Shown one piece after another: positions 26,101 through 35,788 of a stretch of DNA of 64,000 nucleotides. The DNA is from Marasmius tenuissimus (Eukaryota > Basidiomycota > Agaricomycetes > Agaricales > Marasmiaceae). Numbering within the stretch: the stretch's first letter is position 1; every line of letters begins with the position of its first letter. The stretch is taken from positions 558,001 through 622,000 of the forward strand of contig JAQOTA010000064.1 in assembly GCA_029532415.1 (NCBI GenBank), read 5' to 3'. The position numbers were made by a program, and so were the translations under genes. The notes beneath the pieces were generated by a model. It saw only the letters and a program-made list of their open reading frames with translations. It had not been told where the DNA came from and made no database searches.

Positions 26101-27289
26101 ATTTCTGTATGGTGCCTTAGATGAGGAGATATACATGGAACAGCCTGAAGGCTTCGTTGAGGACTCCAGCAAGGTTTGGAGGTTACACAAAGCATTATAT
26201 GGATTAAAACAGGCATCTTGAGCCTGGTGGCGTCAATGTACTGAATCCATGAAACATCTAGGATTCAAACGATGCTTATCCAATGCTGACGTATATGTCT
26301 TCAACAAAAATGGCAATATGGTTATTGCTGTAGTTTATGTTGATGATGCCTTGTTTATGGGTCCAGATCGCAACCTAGTCAATAGACTGAAAAGCGATTT
26401 CATGAAAATCTGGGAATGCCGAGACTTGGGCGAGCCTACAGAATTCTTACGAATGCGAATTACTCGTAATTGGAAGAACCGCACATTGATCCTTGATCAG
26501 CGGGACTATCTTGATAAGATAATTCGTAAATTCGGAGTTCTGAACGCCAAAACGGCATATACGCCATTGCCTGATGGCTATAATCCTACCCAAAACCAAG
26601 GGAAGGTTAATCCCGAGATTAGGCAAAGATTCCAATCAGTGATAGGATCATTGCTTTATCTGGCACTTGGAACACGTCCAGATATTTCTTTTGCTGTAAT
26701 CAAAATGTCACAGTACGGTGCGAATCCTAGTGAGGAACACCTACAGAAGGCTTTATACATCATGAAATATTTAGTTCACACTGCAAAGTATGAACTTATT
26801 TATGATGGAAAATCAAATCATGGATTGATTGCCTTTGCTGACTCTGATTGGGCAACTGATAAAGATGATCGTAAATCACAGACTGGATATATCATAAAGC
26901 TTGCCGATGCACCAGTTTGTTGGGTTTCTCAGAAACAAAAGACTGTTGCATTATCATCCACAGAAGCAGAGTATATGGCTCTCTCTGACTGTACACGTCA
27001 GGCATGTTGGATGAAGTCGTTATTGAACGAATTAAACTTTCCCATTAAATCAATACCATGTGTCAGCGACAATCAAGGTGCTATCTTCCTCAGCAGCAAT
27101 GAAGCTACTGATAAAAGGACGAAACACATTGATAATCGGGATCATTTTATTAGGGGAGCAGTCGAAGAAAACAAAGTTAAAATATACTTTGTCGAAACTG
27201 CTAAACAACCTGCAGACCTTCTTACAAAGAATCTTGGCAGAACAAAGTTTGAATTGTTCAGGCAATCTTTAGGATTAACTTTTCACTGA
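23124..27289 (+). pseudogene. Element A pol: integrase, RT, RNase H, interrupted by LTR E
   Basis: Pre-integrase region and zinc module LWHR(stop)MGHIN...CRGCAKGKM; TGA at 23457-23459 replaces the second Arg of the usual W-H-R-R-M-G-H. Integrase core has HGDLIEF, LFDDATSYGW, HFDRGGEF and EQNGRAERFNRT. Element E splits the frame at FGCGAY (24148) and it resumes at 24901 as [47 protein letters not shown], then TGA at 26219-26221 where Arg precedes AWWRQ, then YVDDALFMG. RNase H: ADSDWATD, SSTEAEYMALSDC; ends ADLLTKNLGR. Order integrase before RT defines Ty1/copia. Catalytic residues of all three enzymes are visible. Confidence 0.92.
24149..24895 (+). mobile_element. Element E: solo LTR, 747 bp
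   Basis: Starts TGTTAGGATCG and ends GATGTAACA (TGTTA/TAACA inverted ends). Target duplication GCCTA at 24144-24148 and 24896-24900; removing one copy restores the integrase frame of element A. It encodes nothing, so it is best read as a solo LTR left by LTR-LTR recombination. The start has 'gggataagataagat', two GATA-type sites. A truncated relative lies at 33808-34046. Confidence 0.88.
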
Positions 27290-27324
27290 GTATAATCTTA
27301 CATGATGAACTTAGTGAGGAGGAG

Positions 27325-27779
27325 TGTTGAACATGATGGATATCATGTGATACATATTGACGTGTTGTTTACGCGTCACACTATTTATAGAGTTACGCCT
27401 CTAGGAACACTTGCGCTCTCATGCAAGAATGTATCTACGTAGTTATTGCTTCACAAATGACACTGTAGATATCTACTACGTATTAGTTACATCAAGTATG
27501 ATGCTCATAGTCCAAAGTGCGAGGCACAACGGATGAAAGACTCATTAGTATTGGCTAAATACCTACTTCTAGTAGTAGTTTCATGGTATTGTAATTACTC
27601 TTACATGTACAGAAACTTGTGTATAAAAGCTGGTATTCCAAGGCCTTAAGCCTTAGGACAATCTACACGATTATCACCTCTTCTCAAGCATCTCAAGTCT
27701 ACAAGAACACTCTGTGTATTACCCATGTGAGGTTTACTTCGTTATACCCACTGTGCACTTTAACTATGCTGGCTCAACA
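27325..27779 (+). repeat. Element A 3' LTR
   Basis: 455 bp, one visible difference from the 5' LTR. Confidence 0.96.
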
Positions 27780-27786
27780 CTCATCA

Positions 27787-27800
27787 GGTTATGGGCCCCG
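27787..27800 (+). other. Element B primer-binding site (initiator tRNA-Met half-molecule type)
   Basis: GGTTATGGGCCCCG begins directly after the LTR. Its complement CGGGGCCCATAACC matches the anticodon arm of initiator tRNA-Met (loop with CAU), the site used by Drosophila copia, whose primer is a cleaved tRNA half. Confidence 0.75.
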
Positions 27801-28083
27801 GTTAGCCTGACTACAATAACGAGTGCCCCTAGGCTGCTGTTAGTGACGAGTGCCCCTAGGCCGCTATCATCGGCTAGCTAGGCTAGACCTGCATGTTGCC
27901 ATCAACTTCTTCATTGAGTGATCGATCTATAGCATTGATGTACATCCTTCAACGACATCGGATCTCAAGGATCCAATGCTCCTCGTTGAGCATAGCGCCC
28001 TTTATGGCTGCTCCCTGTGTTGATTAGACGCATGCTGATGCTGTCTTTTCTAGATCCAACATCAAACCTAACATCTTACTACC

Positions 28084-31000
28084 ATGTTCGACGTTAAGAA
28101 ATTCTTCTCTGGTCGCTTCGACGGCACTGGTTTCCGCCAGACCTACCATGGCAAAATGGAAGCTGTTACCAAGGCTCAAGGCCTTTATTGTCACCTTACT
28201 GGTGCAGCTAAGAAGCCAACGTACCCTCTGGGGGAGATCATTCCGACCATTATGGTCACTCCTTCTCCCGGTGCGGCAGCTACACCTGCAGTTGCACCTG
28301 CTGATTCCAACAAGAAACCTGATTGGGCAGACCCTACTGAAGCCCAGATCACAGCGTATAACACCGTGCTGGAAGCATGGGAGGAGAAAGACCTCCAGCT
28401 GATGGGTATCATTCAATTGACCTCTACGAAGGAAGTCTTTGTACCTCTTAAGAACATGGATGCTGCCAAAGCCTGGTCCACCATCGTCACCACCTACGGC
28501 GAACCAACCTTGTCTGCCATCTATGGCGACTTCATCAAACTGGTGTCCTTCTGACTTACCACTAGCCATCCCCAGGCTGGCATTGCCAAGTTCAAACATT
28601 ACATTGAACGTCTTGCCGAGGTCGGGGTTGAACTCCCCGAGTTGATCAAAGCCCTCCTTCTCATTGCAGCTATTCCTCCTGAATGGGACGCCACTTCCTC
28701 CAAATCCCTTCATGATTTTGATAGGGACCCTGAGAGCTCCAGTGCCCTCACCGTCGCCGACGTTCATGAAGCCATCATGATCGAATATGGGCGCCAGAAC
28801 CCTCAGCTTGCCAACCGCCTCTCCGCGGTCAAGCGTGCTGGCAACCACGAGCCATTATTTGGTCAGCAGCAGTGTCCGCAGCAGCAACGTCAGCAGTGTG
28901 GACAGCAGCAGCGTGGCCAACAGCGTCAACCACAGCAGCAGCAGCAACATCCTTCTTCGAACCAGAACAATGGTAAGAAGAAGAAGCAGCAGCAGTGTGG
29001 TACCCACGGTGGTATCAACCAGCACCAGGGTCCCGGCCACGCCGGCGGTAACAACGGTGGTAACAATCAGTCACATGGTCACTCCCATCTGGCATCTTAT
29101 GCATCTATTTTAGCTTCCCCTGCTTCTATCCGTCCTTATTCCTCGATCACTGACCGCAGGGAACGTATTGTGTTGAACGCGGTCAACAACTCCTTGCGTG
29201 CTGAGATTGCCAGCGCCCCTCCTGTTCGCGCTATGGGATCACCACCCCCAGCTCACTTCACCAGTCACTGGAACAAGTCCTGTGATAGCACTGTCCCTCA
29301 GTCAGCTGTCAAGAAGAACCTGGCTGCTATGCAGTCCTTCACCGGCTTCAAGCCGTCTCAGTCAGTATTTGATGATGTCCGTGGAGCACATTCCCTTGCT
29401 GACAGACTTGGTGCCCCCAAGATGGTGCAGTATCTCAAACCCTTCAAACAGATCATCACATCTGCCACCAATCATTCGCTCCAGGACCGTATTGAACAGC
29501 CACGTGCATCCTCGTCCAAGTGCCTTTTGGAGGATGATGAGGGATATGAGGGAGCCGGATCTCCTTCTTCTACTTCTTCTAAACACTCTTGTAGCTCTGA
29601 TCCTGATGAAGATGTAGAGATGGATTGGGGATCTGACGATGGTATGGAAGAAATGACCTCTCTATTCGGTAATGATGTTGACAACGATATTGCCGAAGCT
29701 GCAGGGGTTGAGGACGTCCCAGATGACGTCTCTCTTGGATCTTTCCATGATGACAGGCAAGTTCCATACCTTGACCTGCTTTCCCAAGCTGATGCAAACC
29801 TACAGCGCTGCTCTCAACTAGTTGGTATCAGTAATGCGTGCGGTAGTCGTAGTGATCTGGAATCACTTGTATATTATTGTCATGCAATCAGTTCCCACTT
29901 CGTGGGGTGTACACAATGTAAGGGAAAGAAAAGTGTGAACATCGCACAGGGTTGGCTCCTTGATTCTGGTGCCTCCTCTCATTTCACGAATGACTTGAAT
30001 GATTTTGCTGAATATGAATTGCTTGATGGTCCTATCGTAAATACTGCGAATAAGGGCAACCCTATACAGATCAAGGGTAAAGGCACAGTCTTCATTAAGC
30101 ATAACGTTGAAGGACATGACGGGATACTTACTGAGCGCGTTTCGCGTCTCTATCCTGTCTATTACATACCTCAATTGGACATACGTCTACTATCAATGGG
30201 AGAGTTCCTTCAAGATGGTCTATCAATTCGTGGAAACGCGAAAAAGTTAGCCTTCTACTCATCACAGCGATGACAGTCGCTTGTTTCCTACCCTCATATG
30301 CCTGGTCAAACCATTCATTGGGTACACTCGCGGAAAGCATCTGCTGAGGTTCTAATGGCCAAGTCGGTTGTTTACAACGTCAACTACGATATTGAGCACA
30401 GACACTTTGGGCATCCATCAGATAAAGCTCTGAACAAAGCTCGGAAACATACACAAGGTTTCCCACTTGACCTTAAAATGCCTACCAAGAAGACACCTCT
30501 GTGTCGTGGTCGTGCTGAAGGCAAGATGCATGAGAAATCGTTCCCCAACTCCACCACTAGAGCTTCTAAACCATTTGAACGTATACATTCGGATTTGAAG
30601 TCATACCCGGCTGAATCGTATCACCAGTACAAGTGCTACATCTCTTTTCTTGATGACTGCACATCTTACGTTTGGACCTTTAAGCTCAAGACAAAAGACG
30701 CGGCAGTACCCGCTTTGAGGGACTTCCTTACTATGGTCAAGATGCAATTCAATGCTGTTGTCAAGACCTGGATGTCCGATGAAGGGGGAGAGTACAAAGG
30801 AGATAAGTTTGATGCAGTACTGAAAGAGTATGGGATCCAAAGCGATCAAAGCATACCGTATACACCACAACAAAATGGTCGTGCTGAACGATTCAACAGG
30901 ACTATTCATGAGAAATCCAAAGCTCTTCGCTTTGAAGCTTGCATGCCTCAGTCCTGGTGGGAATTCTGCCATGTGCACGCCGTCCACCTCTACAATCGCA

Positions 31001-32029
31001 CTCCTGTGCAACAATTGAGCTGGCAAACTCCGTTTGAAATGCTTTACGGCGAAGCACCTGATGTTTCACATCTCCGAGTTATGGTTTGTGCAGCCTGTGT
31101 CTTCATAACTGAAGATCGCAGGAAGAATAAGCTTGCTCCTTGTAGCAAGCTGATGACCTTCATCGGCTACCAAGACAGGATGAAAGGCTTCCTGTTCATG
31201 CAAAGTAACAATTCCGTATTCAAAGGTAGCACTGCACTGTTCAATGAGACACTGTATTCTAAGTGTCCTGATGCCACAAAAGGTGCTCCAACGCCCTTAC
31301 CTGCTGGCTATGTGCCAACTCCCAACAATGGTCCAGTCAATCCTGCCATTCACTCCAAATTCCAGTCTGTGATTGGGTCGCTTCTGTATACTATGCTGGG
31401 CACACGTCCTGATATTGCATATGCAGTTACAAGGCTTTCCCACTTCTCTTTTAATCCAACGAAGGAACACCTCAATAAAGCACTTTACATCTGCTGCTAT
31501 CTAGCTGGCACATCAGATTATTCACTTGTCTACGATGGTGACTCTGATGGAGGTCTTCTTGTGTTCACAGACTCGGATTGGGCTGCTGATCCCATCAAAC
31601 GCCGTTCGATTACTGGCTACTTCTTCAAGTTAGCAGGCGGCATGTTCTCGTGGCAATCACACACCCAGAAGACTGTAGCACTTTCTTCCACTGAAGCTGA
31701 GTATATGGCACTGTCAGATTGCAGCCATCAAGCTTCCTGGATAAGATTGCTACTCTCTGAACTTGGAATTGACTTAGGTCCTATTCCAATCTGCGGAGAC
31801 AATCAGGGCTCTATCTTTATTGCATCTAATCCGGTTCAAGAACGCCAAACCAAGCACATCAATATTCGATATCATTATATTTGATTGTGTGTTGAAGATG
31901 GCAAAGTCAAATTGTTCTTCATTGCAGGAGTCTATAATCCTGCAGATATGTTCACGAAGAATCTCGGTCATGAGAAGTTCTTACGGTTCAGAGATCACCT
32001 TGGACCTGAATTCTATTCGTCCACTTGAT
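28084..32029 (+). pseudogene. Element B gag-pol: Gag, protease, integrase, RNase H; RT absent
   Basis: One frame runs from MFDVKKFFSGRFDG (28084) to the stop at about 32027, broken only by TGA at 28552, 30271 and 31882, each where Arg fits (for example YHYI-R-LC). Gag is copia-like and then Gln/His-rich (about 28860-29060) with no zinc knuckle. Protease shows LLDSGASSHF. Integrase has H-H but CRGRAEGKM in place of CxxC, so one zinc ligand is lost. Its catalytic core keeps HSDLK, LDDCTSY, MSDEGGEY and QQNGRAERFNR. After FNETLYSKCPD (about 31267) the frame jumps to PTPLPAGYVPTPNN and RNase H (DSDWAAD, SSTEAEYMAL). The whole RT, including YVDD, is missing. Confidence 0.88.
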
Positions 32030-32070
32030 TCGCTCAGATGCGCTTTTCAGCTGCACTTAGCGTGGGGGTG

Positions 32071-32387
32071 TGTTGAATCCGTGGACCATTATTAGATCCT
32101 GGTATATCCGAAGTCCCAGTTCATACTTCTCGCCATTGTATTATGCCGGACAATGCATTCGCTATTGTTCCATTTGTCTATTGTTCACTATGCTCATATG
32201 TACAAATTGTTGTACTTATATGGTAACTCTATTGTATCTTCATGTATATAAGCTCGTAGTTCTCTACCTGAATCAACAGTGTGCTTGAGCTTCTATGTCT
32301 CGCCTCTACCTCTCTAAACTCCTCTCTGGTAAGTAGTAGTGTAACCATGTTGTAGTCCTCTGCACTAGGCGTCATGCCGGCTCATCA
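32071..32387 (+). repeat. Element B 3' LTR
   Basis: 317 bp, TG...CA, pair of the 5' LTR. Contains 'tgtatataagctcg', a likely TATA element. Confidence 0.93.
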
Positions 32388-32657
32388 AGCTTATATACCT
32401 ATCCTACGGTCAGAGCTGGAGTCGGAGTGGCTACCTATGAGTCGTGTATGAGTAAGTATGAGTCAAGGATGAATAAGGAATGAGTCGATATGAGATAATG
32501 GGATGGCTGCACGATGTGGGTTAAGGCTGCGCAATGGTAGGTTAAGAAAGGGACTTGTGAGAAATAAGGATGTATAGTAAGTGACTGTGAGAAAAGAACA
32601 TGTGATAATCATGTGAGCAAATGGTGGAGGGAAAAGTGGCGTCTTCATGACAATCTT

Positions 32658-33600
32658 CTCATCACGAAGACGTGATCCTTAGGGGGGGTAATGTCATGAA
32701 TTCCCTCCTATCTTATCTTTTCTCCTTATCTTATCATTTTCCATCTTATCTATATCTTATCCCTCACATGACTCATATCTTATCATATAGACACATGGTA
32801 GATACATGAAGGGACCCACATGCTGTAGACACATGTTGGTCCTGTTTCAGATACTGTTTCTGTCACAATCAGTATTTTTTATCAAACAAGGGACGTACCA
32901 CAGTCCCAGCCACGCGTGGCTTAAGCTGCGTGTGAGACTATTCCCACGTCAAACCACCCCAATTCAAATTCTCATCAGACCCATAACCCTGACTTACCGA
33001 CTATCTAATCTGCAGGGCAAGATATCACGAACCTGGATATCTCTTCTCGGAAATCCACAACAACCGGATGCCCATCAATATTTCCGGACTGCACAAGCAC
33101 TGCTCAACAATATAACCGCCCAAGGGGAATGCTATGCCACACAATTCAGATATCAGCGCCTGCCAGCGCCCAGACCCAGCACTTGTCAAAATGACTGCGC
33201 AATTACTGCGCATCTCATTATTGTACAATGTATTTCACGTATTTACGCAGTACAGTAGTAGTAGATACCGTATAAATAGTGTAGGAGAGGTCTCATACAA
33301 CTTGACCTCTTTATTCGACTTAACCACCCCAAAACTCGACTGCTAGATACAGATTCTTGCTGAATCAAACCCAATTGCTGCTTGACAAGACTTGTGAGAG
33401 ATCTGAGAACTACTAAAGTGTGACTTTAAGCGACCATTAAGGTACTATAAGCGTCTACGTAGACTAAGGAACTCAAGTAAGAACTTACTAAGTAATCAGA
33501 ACAAACCCAAGTGTTCTCGTTGGAGAAACCATCTTGCTAAAGTCAGCCCTCTGTGAAACGTGAGTTACTGAAAGATAAACGGATTGTGTCAGTTTCACAA
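32658..33600 (+). mobile_element. Element D, right part: pol end, polypurine tract and 3' LTR
   Basis: 32658-32678 carries the last pol codons. The tract 'cttagggggggtaa' (32678-32691) is the polypurine tract, immediately followed by the LTR start TGTCATGAATTCCC at 32692. A TATAAAT box near 33270 suits an LTR promoter. The 3' boundary is not certain: one candidate is '...gtttcaca' near 33600. Because the 5' LTR is missing there is no partner copy or target duplication to fix it. The start of the LTR holds a cluster of six CTTATC motifs (see separate entry). Confidence 0.65.
32707..32790. promoter_or_regulatory. Cluster of six GATA-type motifs in the D LTR
   Basis: CTTATC (reverse complement GATAAG) occurs six times in about 80 bp at the start of the LTR. 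WGATAR is the known target of fungal GATA factors, such as those for nitrogen and iron regulation. A role as upstream activating sites of the LTR promoter is an inference from density and position only. Confidence 0.4.
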
Positions 33601-33807
33601 TGTCATACCTTGATGTCATACCTCACCGTAGACACACACCATAGTCCTCTCAGTAGTATATAAGAAGTAGATACTCTGCATGTATTCCCCAGTCTTGAGC
33701 TGGTTTATTCTCACCAGTATAGAGTTCTCTTATCTTTGCCTTGTTCCCTCTTGTCTGAAAGCTTAGTGCGACGCGTCACCAGGTCAGATCTGGTGATTGC
33801 TGATAAA
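33601..33807 (+). repeat. LTR-like fragment or distal part of the D LTR
   Basis: The stretch begins 'atgtcatacc', repeated 13 bp later, contains its own TATATAAG near 33657 and ends at 'gacgcgtcacc' followed by 'aggtcagatctgg', which resembles a retroelement primer-binding region. It could be the end of the D LTR (then about 1.09 kb) or a second truncated LTR. The sequence alone does not settle this. Confidence 0.35.
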
Positions 33808-34046
33808 GATGGAAAGAGTCCTGGAAGTGGAGGCAGAAGTGGCAGAGGTTCCAGGGATGGACTTGGTGTGAGAGACTGAACCACGGAAGTGAAGGTTGAG
33901 TGCCGGGGATGGAATAGTGCTGGAATGGACTTGAACAAAAGCCCAGAAATACCTGGAAATACTTGGAATGGGTCCGGAGGTGATGTGACTAGCCAAGTGT
34001 GATGTGACTAGGTGAGATAGACCAGGGTAAGATGCATGGATGTAAC
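33808..34046 (+). repeat. 5'-truncated copy of LTR E
   Basis: About 240 bp match the last third of LTR E (24665-24895) with scattered differences, including 'tgatgtgactagcc', 'gtgatgtgactagg' and the terminal 'gcatggatgtaaca'. It abuts the decayed gene copy at 34047 inside what is an intron in the intact relative. Confidence 0.85.
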
Positions 34047-34640
34047 ATGATACCATTCTCCAGATTTTGTTGATGATATTGGATTTTCCATTGCTGGCAA
34101 CTTCTCACACGATATCAAAACATGTCCCACACCCCCTTACCTCTTTGTCCCCCCCCTCCACATCAAGTACATTGATGGGATGTACTGTATACCCCATCCT
34201 CTTCCCGAATCTCCATTCTACTGGTCATGGGACCCAGAAGGAAAGACCGTGATTCTAATGAAGGATTGGAAACAGTTTGGAATACCTAAGCTGGAAATCA
34301 AGACGCAGGTTGGATCATGTTAGTTATTCTCGGTATATCAATCAGTTGTGAGCCACTTGCACACCAAGAACTATGCTTTCAATTGGTGTCAGTATGCTCA
34401 TGATCATGAGTATCCCGAGTTGATATGGGGTACGTACCATCCACTCTCTTTGGTTTGTCAAGGATAGCTTAGCTTTTGGTTCAGGTTACCTTCATGCTCG
34501 AATGATCGTGGAGTGCACTTCTATTTCTCAGTCCGCATACCTGTCATCTCCCTTACTCGTAAATCTACCTGTGGAACACGCCATGGAGCACACGGGAGAA
34601 CGCGGCATATGTGCTCTATACCCGTAGCAAGCCCTCACTA
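34047..34640 (+). pseudogene. Decayed paralogue of the 1235-3390 gene (C-terminal part)
   Basis: Begins inside the intron that precedes exon 4 of the intact gene, with the acceptor 'ctccag' kept. It reads DFVDDIGFSIAGNFSHD and then YIDGMYCIPHPLPESPFYW, parallel to the intact copy. A stop follows 'TQVGSC' near 34321. The LIWG splice junction (donor GTACGTACC at about 34428, acceptor 'ggttcag' near 34486) is preserved, followed by HARMIVE matching HARKIVE. Everything upstream is missing, cut off by the LTR E fragment. Confidence 0.85.
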
Positions 34641-34679
34641 ACATTTTGAGCTCGACTTATAGACCATTGTCATAAAGGG

Positions 34680-35788
34680 AACGCGGAGAATTACTTGGAT
34701 GTTGACAATCAGTTCAGTTTTATCTTGCGACTCACATTGCCACCAATAACATCTGGGTATAGTGAATGGTTGTACTCTCTTGCGACATTGGCAGAGACAG
34801 ACGAGTCAGAGAACCTGTCATACCATGGGTGGTTGGGATTTGGGACAGTTATCAACTGCTGGGAATCTGCAGTTCTTGCTCACTTCCCGTCCACTGTATC
34901 CCCCGAGTGGCAGGTTCAGAGTCGTAGTAACAACATCATTGCAACTTAATCCAAGACAGGTATGTTCATTTATCCTACGTCTTAGCCTTATCTGATCAAA
35001 TTAGTCTCTTCACGTATTGATCTTCGATCCCGCAGCTTCCACGATACCTGATTGAATCTCTACTTCTCACTAGGTTTTCCTTTGAAGGTCCGCAATTAAC
35101 TCAGAGTCGCTTATCTGAGTCAGTCATACTCAGATGCGGATTCTTGCACATGTGAGCTGCCTTTGCCGTCCATTTTCACCTTTATCGTCACATCCCACTC
35201 ATATATATCTTTAGATCTTATTGACGAATTCGGATTCTCTATTACAGAGAGCCTTCTCCACATTGCACCTCTCGCACCGTCTTATCTTTCTGTTTTGCCT
35301 CTCTGTCCTCAATCCATTGACGGAGCATACTCTATACGTTATCCCCTTCACAAGCCACTTTTCTACTGGTCGTCTGACCCGGAAGGAAAAGTAGTGATTC
35401 CAGAGGAAGACTGGGGGAAGTATGGAATACTTGAAATGGAGTTGACGACTTATATCGGATCGTACTGGGACATGGAGGATTATCATTCAGTTGGAAGTTA
35501 CTTGTGTGAGAAAGGTTACGAGTCGGATGGGAAGTGATACGCTCGGGAAAATGGGTATCCTGAGCTTGTTCAAGGTGCGTGCTACTCACTTCATATTGTA
35601 AGAGTAGATCAACTGGTTGGGATGGCCGCTGTTCATGCTACCTGAGTAGGAGGCGCATAGACTCTCGCTTGAAAAGTCAAGCTTGTCAAATTGAACCGGC
35701 GTTGGAACCGACCTCTCCCCACGACAACATCCCTCACCTTAAGTGCTCATCTGCAGCCAGCATTGCAGAGAGTATGCCCTGGCCATAG
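34680..35788 (+). pseudogene. Second decayed paralogue of the 1235-3390 gene
   Basis: Matches the intact protein from about its middle: YLDVDNQFSF, EWLYSLATLAET and VLAHFPSTVSPEW correspond to ELDVDEITTY, DFVYLIASLGET and ILAQFPSTPRPEW. Stops occur in NIIAT(stop)SKTG, FHDT(stop)LNLYFSL and VRN(stop)LRVAYL, and again after GYESDGK (35535-35537). The phase-1 intron before LIDEFGF (donor GTGAGC near 35151, acceptor TTTAG near 35214) is in the same place as in the intact gene. The tail to 35788 is open but has diverged. Confidence 0.85.

Larger units (their letters stand above)
18476..27779 (+). mobile_element. Element A: young Ty1/copia retrotransposon, 9,304 bp
   Basis: LTRs 18476-18930 and 27325-27779 (455 bp each, TGTTGAACATGATGG...CTGGCTCAACA) differ at one base by eye (18915 a versus 27764 c). 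Target duplication CTCAT at 18471-18475 and 27780-27784. Primer-binding site 18931-18944; purine tract 'ttagtgaggaggag' 27311-27324. A leader of about 1 kb precedes gag. Element E is inserted at 24149-24895. Without E the element is 8,552 bp (subtracting E and one GCCTA copy). Confidence 0.95.
18161..32387 (+). mobile_element. Element B: Ty1/copia retrotransposon lacking RT, split by element A
   Basis: 5' LTR 18161-18475 plus 27785-27786 (317 bp); internal region 27787-32070; 3' LTR 32071-32387 (317 bp). Both LTRs start TGTTGAATCCGT and end GGCTCATCA. Target duplication AGCTT at 18156-18160 and 32388-32392. By eye the LTRs differ at about 9 of 317 sites, eight of them transitions. The primer-binding site follows the 5' LTR (27787-27800) and a purine-rich tract 'agcgtgggggtg' precedes the 3' LTR. 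Confidence 0.93.
12146..32652 (-). mobile_element. Element C: Ty3/gypsy chromovirus, minus strand, split by element B
   Basis: C covers 12146-18160 and 32393-32652. Its 5' LTR (17936-18160 plus 32393-32652, 485 bp, TGTCA...TGACA) is complete once B is removed. Its 3' LTR (12146-12510) keeps 365 bp; the junction at 12510 deletes about 120 bp of LTR, the polypurine tract and the last pol codons. Flanks are ATCCT (12141-12145) and ATCTT (32653-32657), a 5-bp target duplication with one C/T difference. Gene order on the minus strand is gag, protease, RT, RNase H, integrase, chromodomain. The two LTR copies differ at about 14 of 365 positions by eye, mostly transitions. Confidence 0.88.
17936..32652 (-). 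repeat. Element C 5' LTR, split by insertion of element B
   Basis: Part one is 17936-18160 and part two is 32393-32652; joined they give a 485-bp LTR with TGTCA/TGACA ends. B inserted after 'tagctagctt', duplicating AGCTT (18156-18160 and 32388-32392). Confidence 0.88.

Noticed and set aside
28024..28848. Minus-strand open frame of 274 codons
   Set aside because: Antisense shadow of element B gag; no motif of its own.
33601..33783. Start of a second complete retrotransposon after D
   Set aside because: A primer-site-like string follows, but no coding sequence; the LTR E fragment and the decayed gene begin directly after.
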